This document shows, piece by piece, positions 38,583 through 45,687 of a DNA stretch of 64,000 nucleotides (positions are counted from its first letter, which is position 1; each line of letters starts with the position of its first letter). Location of the stretch: the NCBI RefSeq assembly GCF_018129405.1, contig NZ_JAFCLP010000005.1, positions 124,001-188,000 of the forward strand. The letters are read 5' to 3'. The notes beneath the pieces are model-generated. The model worked only from the letters and a program-made list of their open reading frames with translations, was not told the DNA's origin and did no database searches. The stretch is from Bradyrhizobium iriomotense (lineage in GTDB: Bacteria > Pseudomonadota > Alphaproteobacteria > Rhizobiales > Xanthobacteraceae). A program made the position numbers and the translations under genes.

Positions 38583-38700
38583 CCCCTCATCCTGAGGAGC
38601 GCGCTCTTCGCGCGCGTCTCGAAGGATGAAAGGCCGAGATGCGGCAGCGGGGCCTTCATGGTTCGAGACGCTTGCTGCGCAAGCTCCTCAGGATGAGGGG
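38583..38700. repeat. Dispersed palindromic repeat, 'CCCCTCATCCTGAGGAGC' type
   Basis: CCCCTCATCCTGAGGAGCGC is mirrored by CTTGCGCAAGCTCCTCAGG at the right. GAGGATG-type inner arms (CTCGAAGGATGAAAGGCC and the mirrored GGCCTTCATGGTTCGAG) make a long hairpin. Another extragenic repeat class, seen once here. Confidence 0.8.
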
Positions 38701-38719
38701 AGGCAGTTGTGCTCCGCCC

Positions 38720-39055
38720 TCACTCCCACATCCAGTTCTCGCCGTAGTCCTCTTTCCATCCCGCCAGCCGTCCGTGACGGAATTGCAGGAACAGGCGGTG
38801 GCGGTAGGGGATCAGCCCGCTGCCGCCGATGTTGCGAAGCGCGAGATAGATCTCGTTGCCGGGTCGCCCGCGCACATATTGCAACGGCTGCCCCAGGGCG
38901 CGCGCGGTCTGTTCGGCATCCATGCCGAAGGCGAGCGGCGTGTTGTTCGACAAGGTGGTGACGAAAGGCCGGCGCGGCGGCACGGTGCCGAACGGCTCGG
39001 CCTGCGCAGACATCGACAGCAACACGGCGCTCGCCGCCAACATCGCTCGCTTCAT
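38720..39055 (-). CDS. Small secreted protein, unknown function
   Basis: 111 residues with a signal peptide (MKRAMLAASAVLLSMSAQA, cleavage after AQA). The mature part starts EPFGTVPPRRPF and contains DAEQTARALGQPLQYVRGRPGNEIYLALRNIGG, then HRLFLQFRHGRLAGWKEDYGENWMWE. The DAEQTARALGQPL plus later strands recall small periplasmic BamE/SmpA-like folds, but that is a guess. A basic and aromatic C-terminus may bind peptidoglycan or lipid. Confidence 0.65.
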   Translation of the reverse strand: MKRAMLAASAVLLSMSAQAEPFGTVPPRRPFVTTLSNNTPLAFGMDAEQTARALGQPLQYVRGRPGNEIYLALRNIGGSGLIPYRHRLFLQFRHGRLAGWKEDYGENWMWE

Positions 39056-39075
39056 TGCTTACGTCCCTGTTCGGC

Positions 39076-39840
39076 CTATCCCGGCAAGTTCTTCAGGAAA
39101 GGCGCGACCGCGTCAACAAAAGCCTGGGGCTGGTCGATGTTGACGGCGTGTCCGGCGGCGGGGATCACGACCTTTTGTGCGCCTGGGATCTTGGCCGCCA
39201 TGTAGTCGGACGCGGCGAGGAACGGCGTGTCGTCGGCGCCGACCACGATGAGCGACGGCACCTTGATGTCGGGCAATAGCTCCATCACGCGCGCATCGCG
39301 CTGGGTCAGCATGCCGCGCGCGGCCAGAGCGAGTCCCTTGGCGTTGCGATGGTTGGCGGTGGCGCGTTCGCGCGTCGCCTGCTTCAGCACGTCGAGGCCT
39401 TCGCGGTCGAGCCGGTCGGCGGTCGCCAGTGCCCGCGCGTTCCAGGCCTCGCGCGCATCGTCCTTCTTGAAGCCGGGACCGGTGTCGATGATCAAGAGCG
39501 CGCGAGCACGTTCCGGATAAGCGCGATAGAAGGCGAGCGACATGTAGCCGCCGAGCGAGAGGCCGCCGATGATGGCGCGCTCCGTGCCGACGGCGTCGAG
39601 GATCGCCGCCATGTCGCCGACGGTGAGCGCTTCGCTGTAGGCCTTGGGATCGTCAGGATAATCGGACCGGCCGTGGCCGCGCATGTCCCACAAGATCAGC
39701 TTGTGATCCCTCGCAAGCGCATCGATCTGCCCATGCCACATCGCCGAGGTCGAGGAGTAGCCGTGGGTGAGCAGCAGCGGCGGCCCATCGCCGTGAACCT
39801 CATAGTAGATCCCGACGCCGTCCCGATCGATCACAGGCAT
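39076..39840 (-). CDS. Alpha/beta hydrolase
   Basis: 254 residues with the fold's HGYSSTSAMW oxyanion loop, DMRGHGRSDYP, the nucleophile elbow GGLSLGGYMSL (Ser near 98) and the catalytic Asp/His regions VGADDTPFL and PAAGHAVNIDQPQAF. Family members are esterases, epoxide or haloalkane hydrolases or acyl lactone hydrolases. Substrate not known. It starts ATG at 39840 and reads toward the hypothetical at 38720. Confidence 0.9.
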   Translation of the reverse strand: MPVIDRDGVGIYYEVHGDGPPLLLTHGYSSTSAMWHGQIDALARDHKLILWDMRGHGRSDYPDDPKAYSEALTVGDMAAILDAVGTERAIIGGLSLGGYMSLAFYRAYPERARALLIIDTGPGFKKDDAREAWNARALATADRLDREGLDVLKQATRERATANHRNAKGLALAARGMLTQRDARVMELLPDIKVPSLIVVGADDTPFLAASDYMAAKIPGAQKVVIPAAGHAVNIDQPQAFVDAVAPFLKNLPG

Positions 39841-40152
39841 GGTTTCCCGCCCCTTCTTGTTTCTCGTTCAGTCTAGCCGGGATGATTTCGATCGCGCGAC
39901 ATGCCCTTGTGCATGAACCCGATGTGTCTCAGGAGCCTTCCCTCCGGCGCTCGAAAAACCCCAGCATTTTCAATGGTCGTTCTACTGTGCATGGGGTTGT
40001 TTTCGCTGTTTTGTTGTTCCGCTCCCGGAACCCGAATTCCGTAAAATTGCACGCAATTCCGAAGGGTTCCATTGAGCACGCCTCTTAAGGGCCAGAGAAC
40101 CTGATCCGGCTTAGGCTGACGCCAAATCCCGACCCGTGCCTTTGGGGAAGCC
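39841..40152. other. Divergent intergenic region
   Basis: About 310 bases between the hydrolase (leftward) and the HD-GYP gene (rightward). It includes a lower-GC stretch around 39960-40060 and GGGGAAGCC before the HD-GYP start. I see no palindrome or promoter that can be named. Confidence 0.4.
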
Positions 40153-41247
40153 ATGAACGCGCCAGCCAAAACCACCGCCAAACGCCGGCTTCTGCTCGCC
40201 TCCGACCGGAGCGACGAGAGCACCGAGCTCGCCAGCATCCTGAAGGCGGTCGGCGAGGTTTCGACGGTGACCACGCAGGACATCCCCGAGCAGCCCTCGC
40301 GCGATCTCTCCGGCCTCGTGGTCGACATCAATTTGCGCTCGCCCGAGAGCGTGCAGCGGGTGCGCAACAAGCTGCGCGGCGATGCCTATCGCTCGATGCC
40401 GCGATTGTTCGTGCTTGCGGACGCCTTGCATCACGGCACCATGCAGGCCTGGGCGCTCGGCGCCACCGACACGATCTCGCGCCCGCTGCAGCCCGATGCG
40501 ATCCTGCAGCGCATCCGCGCCGCGTTTCCCGACACGGCCACCTATGACGCGACCGATCGCGGCAAGACCCTCAACCGCGGCGTCGAGGCGGCGCATGCGG
40601 TGCTCGCAAAAATGTTCGAGAAGCTGCCGCTCGGCGTGCCGCTGACCTTCGACGACGTCATCGCCGCCGAGAGCAAGATCCTGAAGGCGATCAAGCACTC
40701 CTCGCTGCGCGAATGGCTCACCACGGTCGGCTGCCATCACGTCGGCAGCTATCGCCACTGCCTGTTCGTCACCGGCTTTGCGGTCGCCTTCGCGCAGCAT
40801 CTCGGCATGCGCGAGGACGACCAGCGCCGCCTGACCCGTGCCGCGCTGCTGCACGACGTCGGCAAGGCCTTCGTTCCGTCCGTGCTGCTCGACAAGCCGG
40901 GCAAGCTCACCGACGAGGAGATGGCCGAGGTCCGTCAGCATCCGCGCCGCGGCTATGACGCGCTCGCGGCCCAAGGCGGCTTCCCGCCGGAGATGCTGGA
41001 CGTCGTGCTGCATCACCACGAATTCCTCGACGGCTCGGGCTATCCGAACGGCCTGTCGTCGAATCAGATCAGCGACATCGTGCGCCTGACGACGATCGTC
41101 GACATCTACGCCGCCCTGGTGGAGAAACGCGCCTACCGCATGCCCTTCACCCACTCCCGCGCCTTCACCATGATGGAAGGCATGGGCGGCAAGCTCGACC
41201 AGCAGCTGCTCCAGGCGTTCCGCCCGGTGGCGCTGGGGTCGTTTTGA
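40153..41247 (+). CDS. HD-GYP domain phosphohydrolase, probable c-di-GMP phosphodiesterase-related
   Basis: 364 residues, ATG preceded by GGGGAAG. Residues ~10-125 look like a degenerate response-regulator fold (LLLASDRSDESTELASILKAV ... RLFVLADALHHGTMQAWALGATDTISRPLQPDAIL); the phospho-acceptor Asp is unclear. The C-terminal HD domain has LLHDVGKAF (His234-Asp235) and HHHEFLDGSGYPNGL near 287, matching the HD-GYP signature. HD-GYP proteins cleave cyclic-di-GMP. A role in motility or surface polysaccharide is inference. It stands alone. Confidence 0.85.
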   Translation: MNAPAKTTAKRRLLLASDRSDESTELASILKAVGEVSTVTTQDIPEQPSRDLSGLVVDINLRSPESVQRVRNKLRGDAYRSMPRLFVLADALHHGTMQAWALGATDTISRPLQPDAILQRIRAAFPDTATYDATDRGKTLNRGVEAAHAVLAKMFEKLPLGVPLTFDDVIAAESKILKAIKHSSLREWLTTVGCHHVGSYRHCLFVTGFAVAFAQHLGMREDDQRRLTRAALLHDVGKAFVPSVLLDKPGKLTDEEMAEVRQHPRRGYDALAAQGGFPPEMLDVVLHHHEFLDGSGYPNGLSSNQISDIVRLTTIVDIYAALVEKRAYRMPFTHSRAFTMMEGMGGKLDQQLLQAFRPVALGSF

Positions 41248-41264
41248 CGCGGCGTTCTCCGCTG

Positions 41265-41346
41265 CCGTAGGGTGGGCAAAGCGAAGCGTGCCCACCACTT
41301 CCAAGAACGTGGGCACGGCGCTGGCGCGCCTTTGCCCACCCTACGG
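41265..41346. repeat. Dispersed palindromic repeat, 'CCGTAGGGTGGGCAAAG' family
   Basis: CCGTAGGGTGGGCAAAGCGA mirrors GCGCCTTTGCCCACCCTACGG, with GTGCCCACC / GTGGGCAC inner arms. Same family as 19089-19179 and 30123-30249. Lies between the HD-GYP stop and the pseudogene remnant. Confidence 0.85.
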
Positions 41347-41369
41347 CAGTTTGCCGTTTGGCGACGCCG

Positions 41370-41793
41370 CTACCCCACCATCTTCCTCAGCTCCGCCTTC
41401 GCCACCTTCTCCAGCGTCGAGCGCGGCATGTCGTCGACCAGCCTGATCTCGCGCGGCAGCTTGAAGTCGGCGAGGCCGTTGCGGCAGGCGGCCATCACCG
41501 TGTCGTGCAGGTCGGGCGGAGCACCCGCGACGCCGCCATGCGGGATGATGAAGACGACCGGCACCTCGTCCAGCATCGGGTGTTTCTTCGCCACCACCGC
41601 GGCCTCGTGCACGCCGGGGACGAGCGCGATGACCTGCTCGATCTCGGAGGCCGCGACGTTCTCGCCGCCGACCTTCAGCATGTCCTTGGCGCGGTCGCCG
41701 AACTTGATGAAGCCGTTTTCCAATCGCTCGACGCGGTCGCCGGTAAGAAAGAAGCCGTGCGCGTCGAAGCTTTCGCGCGTTGCTGTTCGTTCT
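41370..41793 (-). pseudogene. C-terminal remnant of an AMP-binding acyl-CoA ligase
   Basis: Reading leftward from about 41793, the frame reads RESFDAHGFFLTGDRVERLENGFIKFGDRAKDMLKVGGENVAASEIEQVI, then HEAAVVAKKHPMLDEVPVVF and KLPREIRLVDDMPRSTLEKVAKAELRKMV. This is the last ~130 residues of the adenylate-forming enzymes (A8-A10 region, catalytic Lys in STLEKVAKAEL). The rest is missing: the frame runs straight into a palindromic repeat at 41801, beyond which lies a VOC gene. No start codon with a ribosome site remains. Confidence 0.8.
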
Positions 41794-41800
41794 CTCCTTC

Positions 41801-41902
41801 GTCATTCCGGGATGGTCCGAAGGACCAGACCCGGAATCTCGAGATTCTCAGGTGCGCAACTGCGCACCATAGTTCGGTGCTGCGCACCGCCCCGGAATGA
41901 CG
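41801..41902. repeat. Palindromic repeat at the broken end of a pseudogene
   Basis: GTCATTCCGGGATGG mirrors GCCCCGGAATGAC; inside, CCCGGAATCTCGAGATTC and TGCGCAACTGCGCA hairpins. Family of 36100, 37067 and 37739. It marks the exact point where the acyl-CoA ligase remnant is cut off. Confidence 0.85.
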
Positions 41903-41905
41903 AGT

Positions 41906-42316
41906 CTAGCTTTCGTACGACGAGATCTCGATCAGGCTGCCATCGGGATCCCGGCAATAGACCGAGCGCAGCGTGCCGCGGGCGCCCTGCCTGGGGCCCG
42001 GGCCTTCCTCGATCGCGACGCCATGTGCCTTCAAATGCGCCACCACCTCGTCCGGAGCGGAGGAGGTGAGGAAGCACAGATCGTCGCTGCCGGCGGTCTG
42101 GTGGTCGGCGGTGAACCACTCGACCTTGTCGGCATCGCGGGGACGGACGTTGATCTTCTGGTTACCGAATTGAAGGGAAGTCCGCGGCGCTTTGCCGCCG
42201 CCGGGGTCGAACATCTTGACTTCCATGCCGAGAACCTTGCGGTACCACTCGGCGGTCACCGCGACATCGGCGACGTTGATCACGAGATGATCCAGGGCTT
42301 CGACCTTGACCGGCAT
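41906..42316 (-). CDS. VOC-superfamily protein (glyoxalase-like)
   Basis: 136 residues, MPVKVEALDHLVINVADVAVTAEWYRKVLGMEV, with a second half EVVAHLKAHGVAIEEGP and SVYCRDPDGSLIEISSY. The His near 10 and the Glu late are the usual metal ligands of the fold. Ligand or reaction unknown. It reads leftward toward the repeat at 41801. Confidence 0.9.
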   Translation of the reverse strand: MPVKVEALDHLVINVADVAVTAEWYRKVLGMEVKMFDPGGGKAPRTSLQFGNQKINVRPRDADKVEWFTADHQTAGSDDLCFLTSSAPDEVVAHLKAHGVAIEEGPGPRQGARGTLRSVYCRDPDGSLIEISSYES

Positions 42317-42457
42317 GCCTTATCCTTTCGTCGTGATGCGCCCCGCGCACTTTCCGCCCGCAGCAAGCTTTGTTACAACCGCGCCGACGCCACTTTCAAG
42401 CTATCCGGCTTTCAAGAACAACGGCCCTTCAAGAACAACACTGGGAGAACCCTTGAG

Positions 42458-43432
42458 ATGATCACTCGCCGTACCGCGCTGGGCCTGCTCGCCGCCAGTC
42501 CGCTTGCAGCCACCCCGCTGTCGAAGGCGCTTGCCGCCGATTATCCGGCCCGCCCGGTGAAATGGGTGGTCGGCTATCCGCCGGGCGGTGCCACCGACAT
42601 CCTGGCCCGGTTGATCGGACAGCGGCTGTCGGAAAAGCTCGGCCAGCAATTCGTGATCGAGAACAAGCCGGGCGCCGGCAACAACATCGCCACCGAATCG
42701 GTCATCAACGCCGAGCCCGACGGCTACACGCTGCAAATGGTCAATCCGGCCAACTACATCAACGCCTCGCTGTACAGCAACCTCAAGTTCAACTTCGTGC
42801 GCGACATCGCGCCGATCGCCTCGTTCCAGCGCGTGCCGAACGTGATGACCGTCAACAAGGACGTGCCGGCCAAGAACGTCGCCGAGTTCATCGAATATGT
42901 GAAGGCCAATCCCGGCAAGGTGAACATGGCCTCGTCCGGCAACGGCACCTCGGTGCACCTCTCCGGCGAGATGTTCATGGCGATGACCGGCTGCAAGATG
43001 CAGCACGTGCCCTATCGCGGCGCGGCGCCCGCGATCACCGACATGCTCGGCGGCCAGGTGCAGGTGATTTTCGACAACATGCCCTCGATCATCCAGCACA
43101 TCCGCTCCGGCTCGCTGCGCGCGATCGGCGTCACCACCACGGAACGGTCGCCGCAATTGCCCGACGTGCAGCCGATCGCCGACACCGTCAAGGGCTATGA
43201 GGCCAGCGCGCTGTTCGGCATAGGCGCGCCGAAGAACACGCCGAAGGAGATCATCGCCAAGCTCAACAGCGAGATCAACACGCTGATGAAGGAGCCCGAC
43301 ATGACCAAGCGCTTGGTCGAGCTCGGCGGCGAACCGCGGGTGCAGACGCCCGAGGCGTTCGGCGAGGAGATCAAGGCCGAGACCGAGAAGTGGAAGAAGG
43401 TGGTCGAGTTCGCCGGCCTGAAGGTCGAGTAG
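42458..43432 (+). CDS. Tripartite tricarboxylate transporter substrate-binding protein (Bug family)
   Basis: 324 residues from the ATG at 42458; an in-frame region to 41897 reads through the VOC gene and is not coding. A Tat-like signal MITRRTALGLLAASPLAATP leads to a YPARPVKWVVGYPPGGATDILARLIGQRLSEKLGQQFVIENKPGAGNNIA Bug core with the second VNMASSGNGTSVHLSGEMF and PYRGAAPAITDMLGGQVQVIFDN segments. It binds carboxylates in the periplasm. The membrane partners (TctA/TctB) are not in the window, so it may be an orphan receptor. It ends at a clear terminator. Confidence 0.92.
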   Translation: MITRRTALGLLAASPLAATPLSKALAADYPARPVKWVVGYPPGGATDILARLIGQRLSEKLGQQFVIENKPGAGNNIATESVINAEPDGYTLQMVNPANYINASLYSNLKFNFVRDIAPIASFQRVPNVMTVNKDVPAKNVAEFIEYVKANPGKVNMASSGNGTSVHLSGEMFMAMTGCKMQHVPYRGAAPAITDMLGGQVQVIFDNMPSIIQHIRSGSLRAIGVTTTERSPQLPDVQPIADTVKGYEASALFGIGAPKNTPKEIIAKLNSEINTLMKEPDMTKRLVELGGEPRVQTPEAFGEEIKAETEKWKKVVEFAGLKVE

Positions 43433-43456
43433 CGGTCTTGTGATGACTGGGAAGGG

Positions 43457-43483
43457 AGCCCTGCCGTTCGGCAGGGCTTTTTT
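43457..43483 (+). terminator. Rho-independent terminator of the Bug receptor gene
   Basis: AGCCCTGCCG TT CGGCAGGGCT followed by a run of T (43478-43483). A nine-to-ten base-pair stem with a short loop lies 25 bases after the stop codon. Confidence 0.88.
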
Positions 43484-43581
43484 CTTGCGTGCGTTGTGTC
43501 GTTGATCCGGAATAAAACGCTGCGGCGAAACCTGATGATAGATGGCGCGTATCTCGCGCCGTGAGCAAAGGAGTTGGGATC

Positions 43582-43860
43582 ATGCGCAAGACGCAATTGG
43601 CATTGCTGACGCTGTGCGCGACGGTCCTTGCCGGCTTCGTCACCATCACGCCGGCGGCGGCACGCGATTATCCCTGGTGCGCCCAGGGCGGTGAATATGA
43701 TTATCCCGGCGAATGCGCCTACAGCACCTATGAGCAGTGCCAGGCCAGCGTCTCCGGCCGCTTGCTGTATTGCGACCGCAATCCCCGATTTGCCTACGGC
43801 CAGCAGCAGGTGCCGCCGCCTCGCCCGCCCCGGCGCACGCGGCCCGTCGCGCCGTACTGA
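43582..43860 (+). CDS. DUF3551 domain small secreted protein
   Basis: 92 residues from the ATG at 43582 with AAAGGAG eight bases upstream; an in-frame GTG at 43561 is less likely. Signal peptide to about AAARD, then RDYPWCAQGGEYDYPGECAYSTYEQCQASVSGRLLYCDRNPRF, with the four conserved cysteines of DUF3551, and a Pro/Arg tail. The family is common and often multicopy in Bradyrhizobium; function unknown. The cysteine pattern suggests a disulfide-bonded periplasmic peptide. Confidence 0.85.
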   Translation: MRKTQLALLTLCATVLAGFVTITPAAARDYPWCAQGGEYDYPGECAYSTYEQCQASVSGRLLYCDRNPRFAYGQQQVPPPRPPRRTRPVAPY

Positions 43861-43924
43861 TCGCGTTTCGCACGAGCGCTGGCCAATCACGCAGTCGTGC
43901 GGACCCGCGCGGGCAGGTTCCGGC

Positions 43925-43973
43925 TTGACGCATTTTCGTGCGCGCTTATACTAAACCACATGGTTAAGTATAA
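43925..43973 (+). promoter_or_regulatory. Sigma70-type promoter with palindromic ArsR-type operator covering the start codon
   Basis: TTGACG (43925-43930), 16 bases, TATACT (43947-43952). Transcription would begin about seven bases later, at or next to the ATG at 43960, so the message is probably leaderless. The left arm TTATACTAAACCA (43946-43958) and the right arm TGGTTAAGTATAA (43961-43973) match as an inverted repeat with one mismatch and a two-base spacer. The operator thus covers the -10 box and the start codon. There is no Shine-Dalgarno sequence. Confidence 0.8.
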
Positions 43974-44412
43974 GGACGAGGCACTGGACCGGACCTTTGC
44001 TGCGCTGTCCGACCCGACGCGGCGGGCATTGCTCGCGCGCCTCGGCGAGCGGGAGGCCTTGTCGGTGAGCGAGCTGGCTGCGCCGTTTCCGGTCTCGCTT
44101 CCGGCGATCATGAAGCATCTCGACGTGCTCACGGATGCAGGCCTGATCGTGCGCGAGAAGACCGGACGCACGGTCTCCTGCCGGCTCACCGCGCAGCCGA
44201 TGGAGCAGGCGATGAACTGGCTCAATCGCTATGCCCAGTTCTGGTCCGACAAGTTCGATCGTCTTGCCGCCTTCGTGGAGGAAGAGACATGGCCAACACA
44301 GCCGTCAACGCCGCCGAACGACCAGCGGAACGTCCAAGCCTCACGCTCACGCGCCGGCTTCGCGCGCGGCCGGAAAAAGTCTTCGCCGCCTGGACGCAAG
44401 CCGAGCAGCTAG
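43960..44412 (+). CDS. ArsR-family transcriptional regulator
   Basis: 150 residues from the ATG at 43960 (MVKYKDEALDRTFAALSDPTRRALLARLGE). Winged helix: ALSVSELAAPFPVSLPAIMKHLDVLTDAGLIVREKTGRTVSCRL. No metal-binding Cys pair is seen, so it belongs with ArsR regulators that pair with SRPBCC genes. Residues beyond ~110 are an odd basic, Pro-rich tail that overlaps the next gene in another frame by about 124 bases; either the tail is real or the protein has taken up a read-through frame. It probably represses its own operon at the palindrome covering its start. Confidence 0.88.
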   Translation: MVKYKDEALDRTFAALSDPTRRALLARLGEREALSVSELAAPFPVSLPAIMKHLDVLTDAGLIVREKTGRTVSCRLTAQPMEQAMNWLNRYAQFWSDKFDRLAAFVEEETWPTQPSTPPNDQRNVQASRSRAGFARGRKKSSPPGRKPSS

Positions 44413-44756
44413 CGCAGTGGTTCGGGCCGCCGAACATGAAGCCGGCGACCCTGCAAGCCGAGCTCGACGTCCGCACCGGCGGCAGCTACCGCATCAGCTT
44501 CGTCCGCGACGACGGTGAATATTTCGAGGCCGGCGGCATCTATCGCGAGGTCGTGCCGAACGAGCTTCTGGTCTTCACCTGGGCCTGGCACTCGACGCCG
44601 GAGCGCGAATCGCTGGTCACGATCTCGTTCAAGCCGGACAGTACAGGCACCCTGATGGTGTTCCATCACGCCCAGTTCGCCGACGAAACCGCACGCGACA
44701 ACCATCAGCGCGGCTGGACCTCGTTCTTCGACAAGCTCGATGCCTTCGTTGCCTGA
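44289..44756 (+). CDS. SRPBCC-domain protein (Aha1/polyketide-cyclase-like)
   Basis: 155 residues, ATG with GGAAGAG upstream. The SRPBCC features LTLTRRLRARPEKVFAAWTQAEQLAQWFGPPNM and ELDVRTGGSYRISFVRDDGEYFEAGGIYREVVPNELLVFTWAW and the end HHAQFADETARDNHQRGWTSFFDKLDAFV are clear. Such proteins bind small hydrophobic ligands. The gene starts inside the arsR gene, out of frame, which ties their translation together. Confidence 0.9.
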   Translation: MANTAVNAAERPAERPSLTLTRRLRARPEKVFAAWTQAEQLAQWFGPPNMKPATLQAELDVRTGGSYRISFVRDDGEYFEAGGIYREVVPNELLVFTWAWHSTPERESLVTISFKPDSTGTLMVFHHAQFADETARDNHQRGWTSFFDKLDAFVA

Positions 44757-44774
44757 ACTCCAAAGGAGAATGCC

Positions 44775-45512
44775 ATGCAGCAACATCAGATCGTCTCGCG
44801 CGAGCAGTGGATTGCGGCGCGCAAGACCCTTCTGGCCCATGAGAAAGAGTTGACGCAGGCCCGCGAACGGCTTGCCGACGAGCGCCGCCAGCTTCCCTGG
44901 GTGAAGGTGGACAAGACCTACGTCTTCGCGGGGCCGAACGGCAAGGTCACGCTCTCCGATCTCTTCAAGGGGCGTCCGCAGCTCGTCGTCCAGCACGTGA
45001 TGTTCGCGCCCGACTGGGATGCGGCCTGCAAGAGCTGCTCGTTCTGGGCCGACGGGTTCGAGCGCATGGTGCCGCATCTGGCCGCGCGCGACACGTCCAT
45101 GGCCGCGGTCTCGCTGGCACCTGTCGCAAAGCTCGAGGCCTTCAAGAACCGGATGGGCTGGACCTTCGACTGGGTCTCCTCAGGCGACAACGATTTCAAC
45201 CGCGATTACGGCGTGACGTTCTCGCCGGACGAGATCGCGACCGGCAAGCCGATGTACAATTTTGGCACTACGCCGATCTATGGCCCCGAGCTGCCCGGCA
45301 TCAGCGTGTTCTACCGCAACGAGGCCGGCGAGATATTCCACACCTATTCCTGCTTCGCCCGCGGCCTCGACATGATGAACGCCGCCTATCAATATCTCGA
45401 TCTCACCCCGCTCGGCCGTCACGAGGAAGGTCTGCCCTATCCGATGGACTGGGTTCGCCTCCGCGACCAGTACGAGCCCCAGGCAGCGAAGGCGGCGTGC
45501 TGCCACGGGTGA
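44775..45512 (+). CDS. DUF899 family thioredoxin-like protein
   Basis: 245 residues, ATG with AAAGGAGAA upstream, 18 bases after the previous stop. DUF899 marks: EQWIAARKTLLAHEKELTQARERLADERRQLPWVKVDKTY, LSDLFKGRPQLVVQHVMFAPDWDAACKSCSFWADGF and the pair of Cys in ACKSCSFW (thioredoxin-like site). The C-terminus ends ACCHG. The family is a predicted dithiol-disulfide protein of unknown substrate. Third gene of the ArsR operon. Confidence 0.9.
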   Translation: MQQHQIVSREQWIAARKTLLAHEKELTQARERLADERRQLPWVKVDKTYVFAGPNGKVTLSDLFKGRPQLVVQHVMFAPDWDAACKSCSFWADGFERMVPHLAARDTSMAAVSLAPVAKLEAFKNRMGWTFDWVSSGDNDFNRDYGVTFSPDEIATGKPMYNFGTTPIYGPELPGISVFYRNEAGEIFHTYSCFARGLDMMNAAYQYLDLTPLGRHEEGLPYPMDWVRLRDQYEPQAAKAACCHG

Positions 45513-45534
45513 GGGGAGCGGTCCGTTCCTCGAT

Positions 45535-45664
45535 GTCGTCCTGGCGAAAGCCAGGACCCATAGCGCGGAATCTATCGATGGCGCTCGGTAGTCGTACCGA
45601 ACGACCAATCTTTCGCCCAACTACTTCTTGGGGTAATGGGTCCTGGCTTTCGCCAGGACGACAT
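45535..45664. repeat. Dispersed palindromic repeat, 'GTCGTCCTGGCGAAAGCC' family
   Basis: GTCGTCCTGGCGAAAGCCAG and TGGCTTTCGCCAGGACGAC face each other, with a GCCAAC-type weaker middle. Sister of 7849-8071 and 5410-5435. It lies between two convergent genes (DUF899 and the protease). Confidence 0.85.
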
Positions 45665-45687
45665 CCGAGGCAAGGCGCGGACAGGCC

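Noticed and set aside
41897-42457. N-terminal extension of the Bug receptor frame
   Set aside because: It runs antisense through the VOC gene, and the true start at 42458 has a signal peptide right after it.
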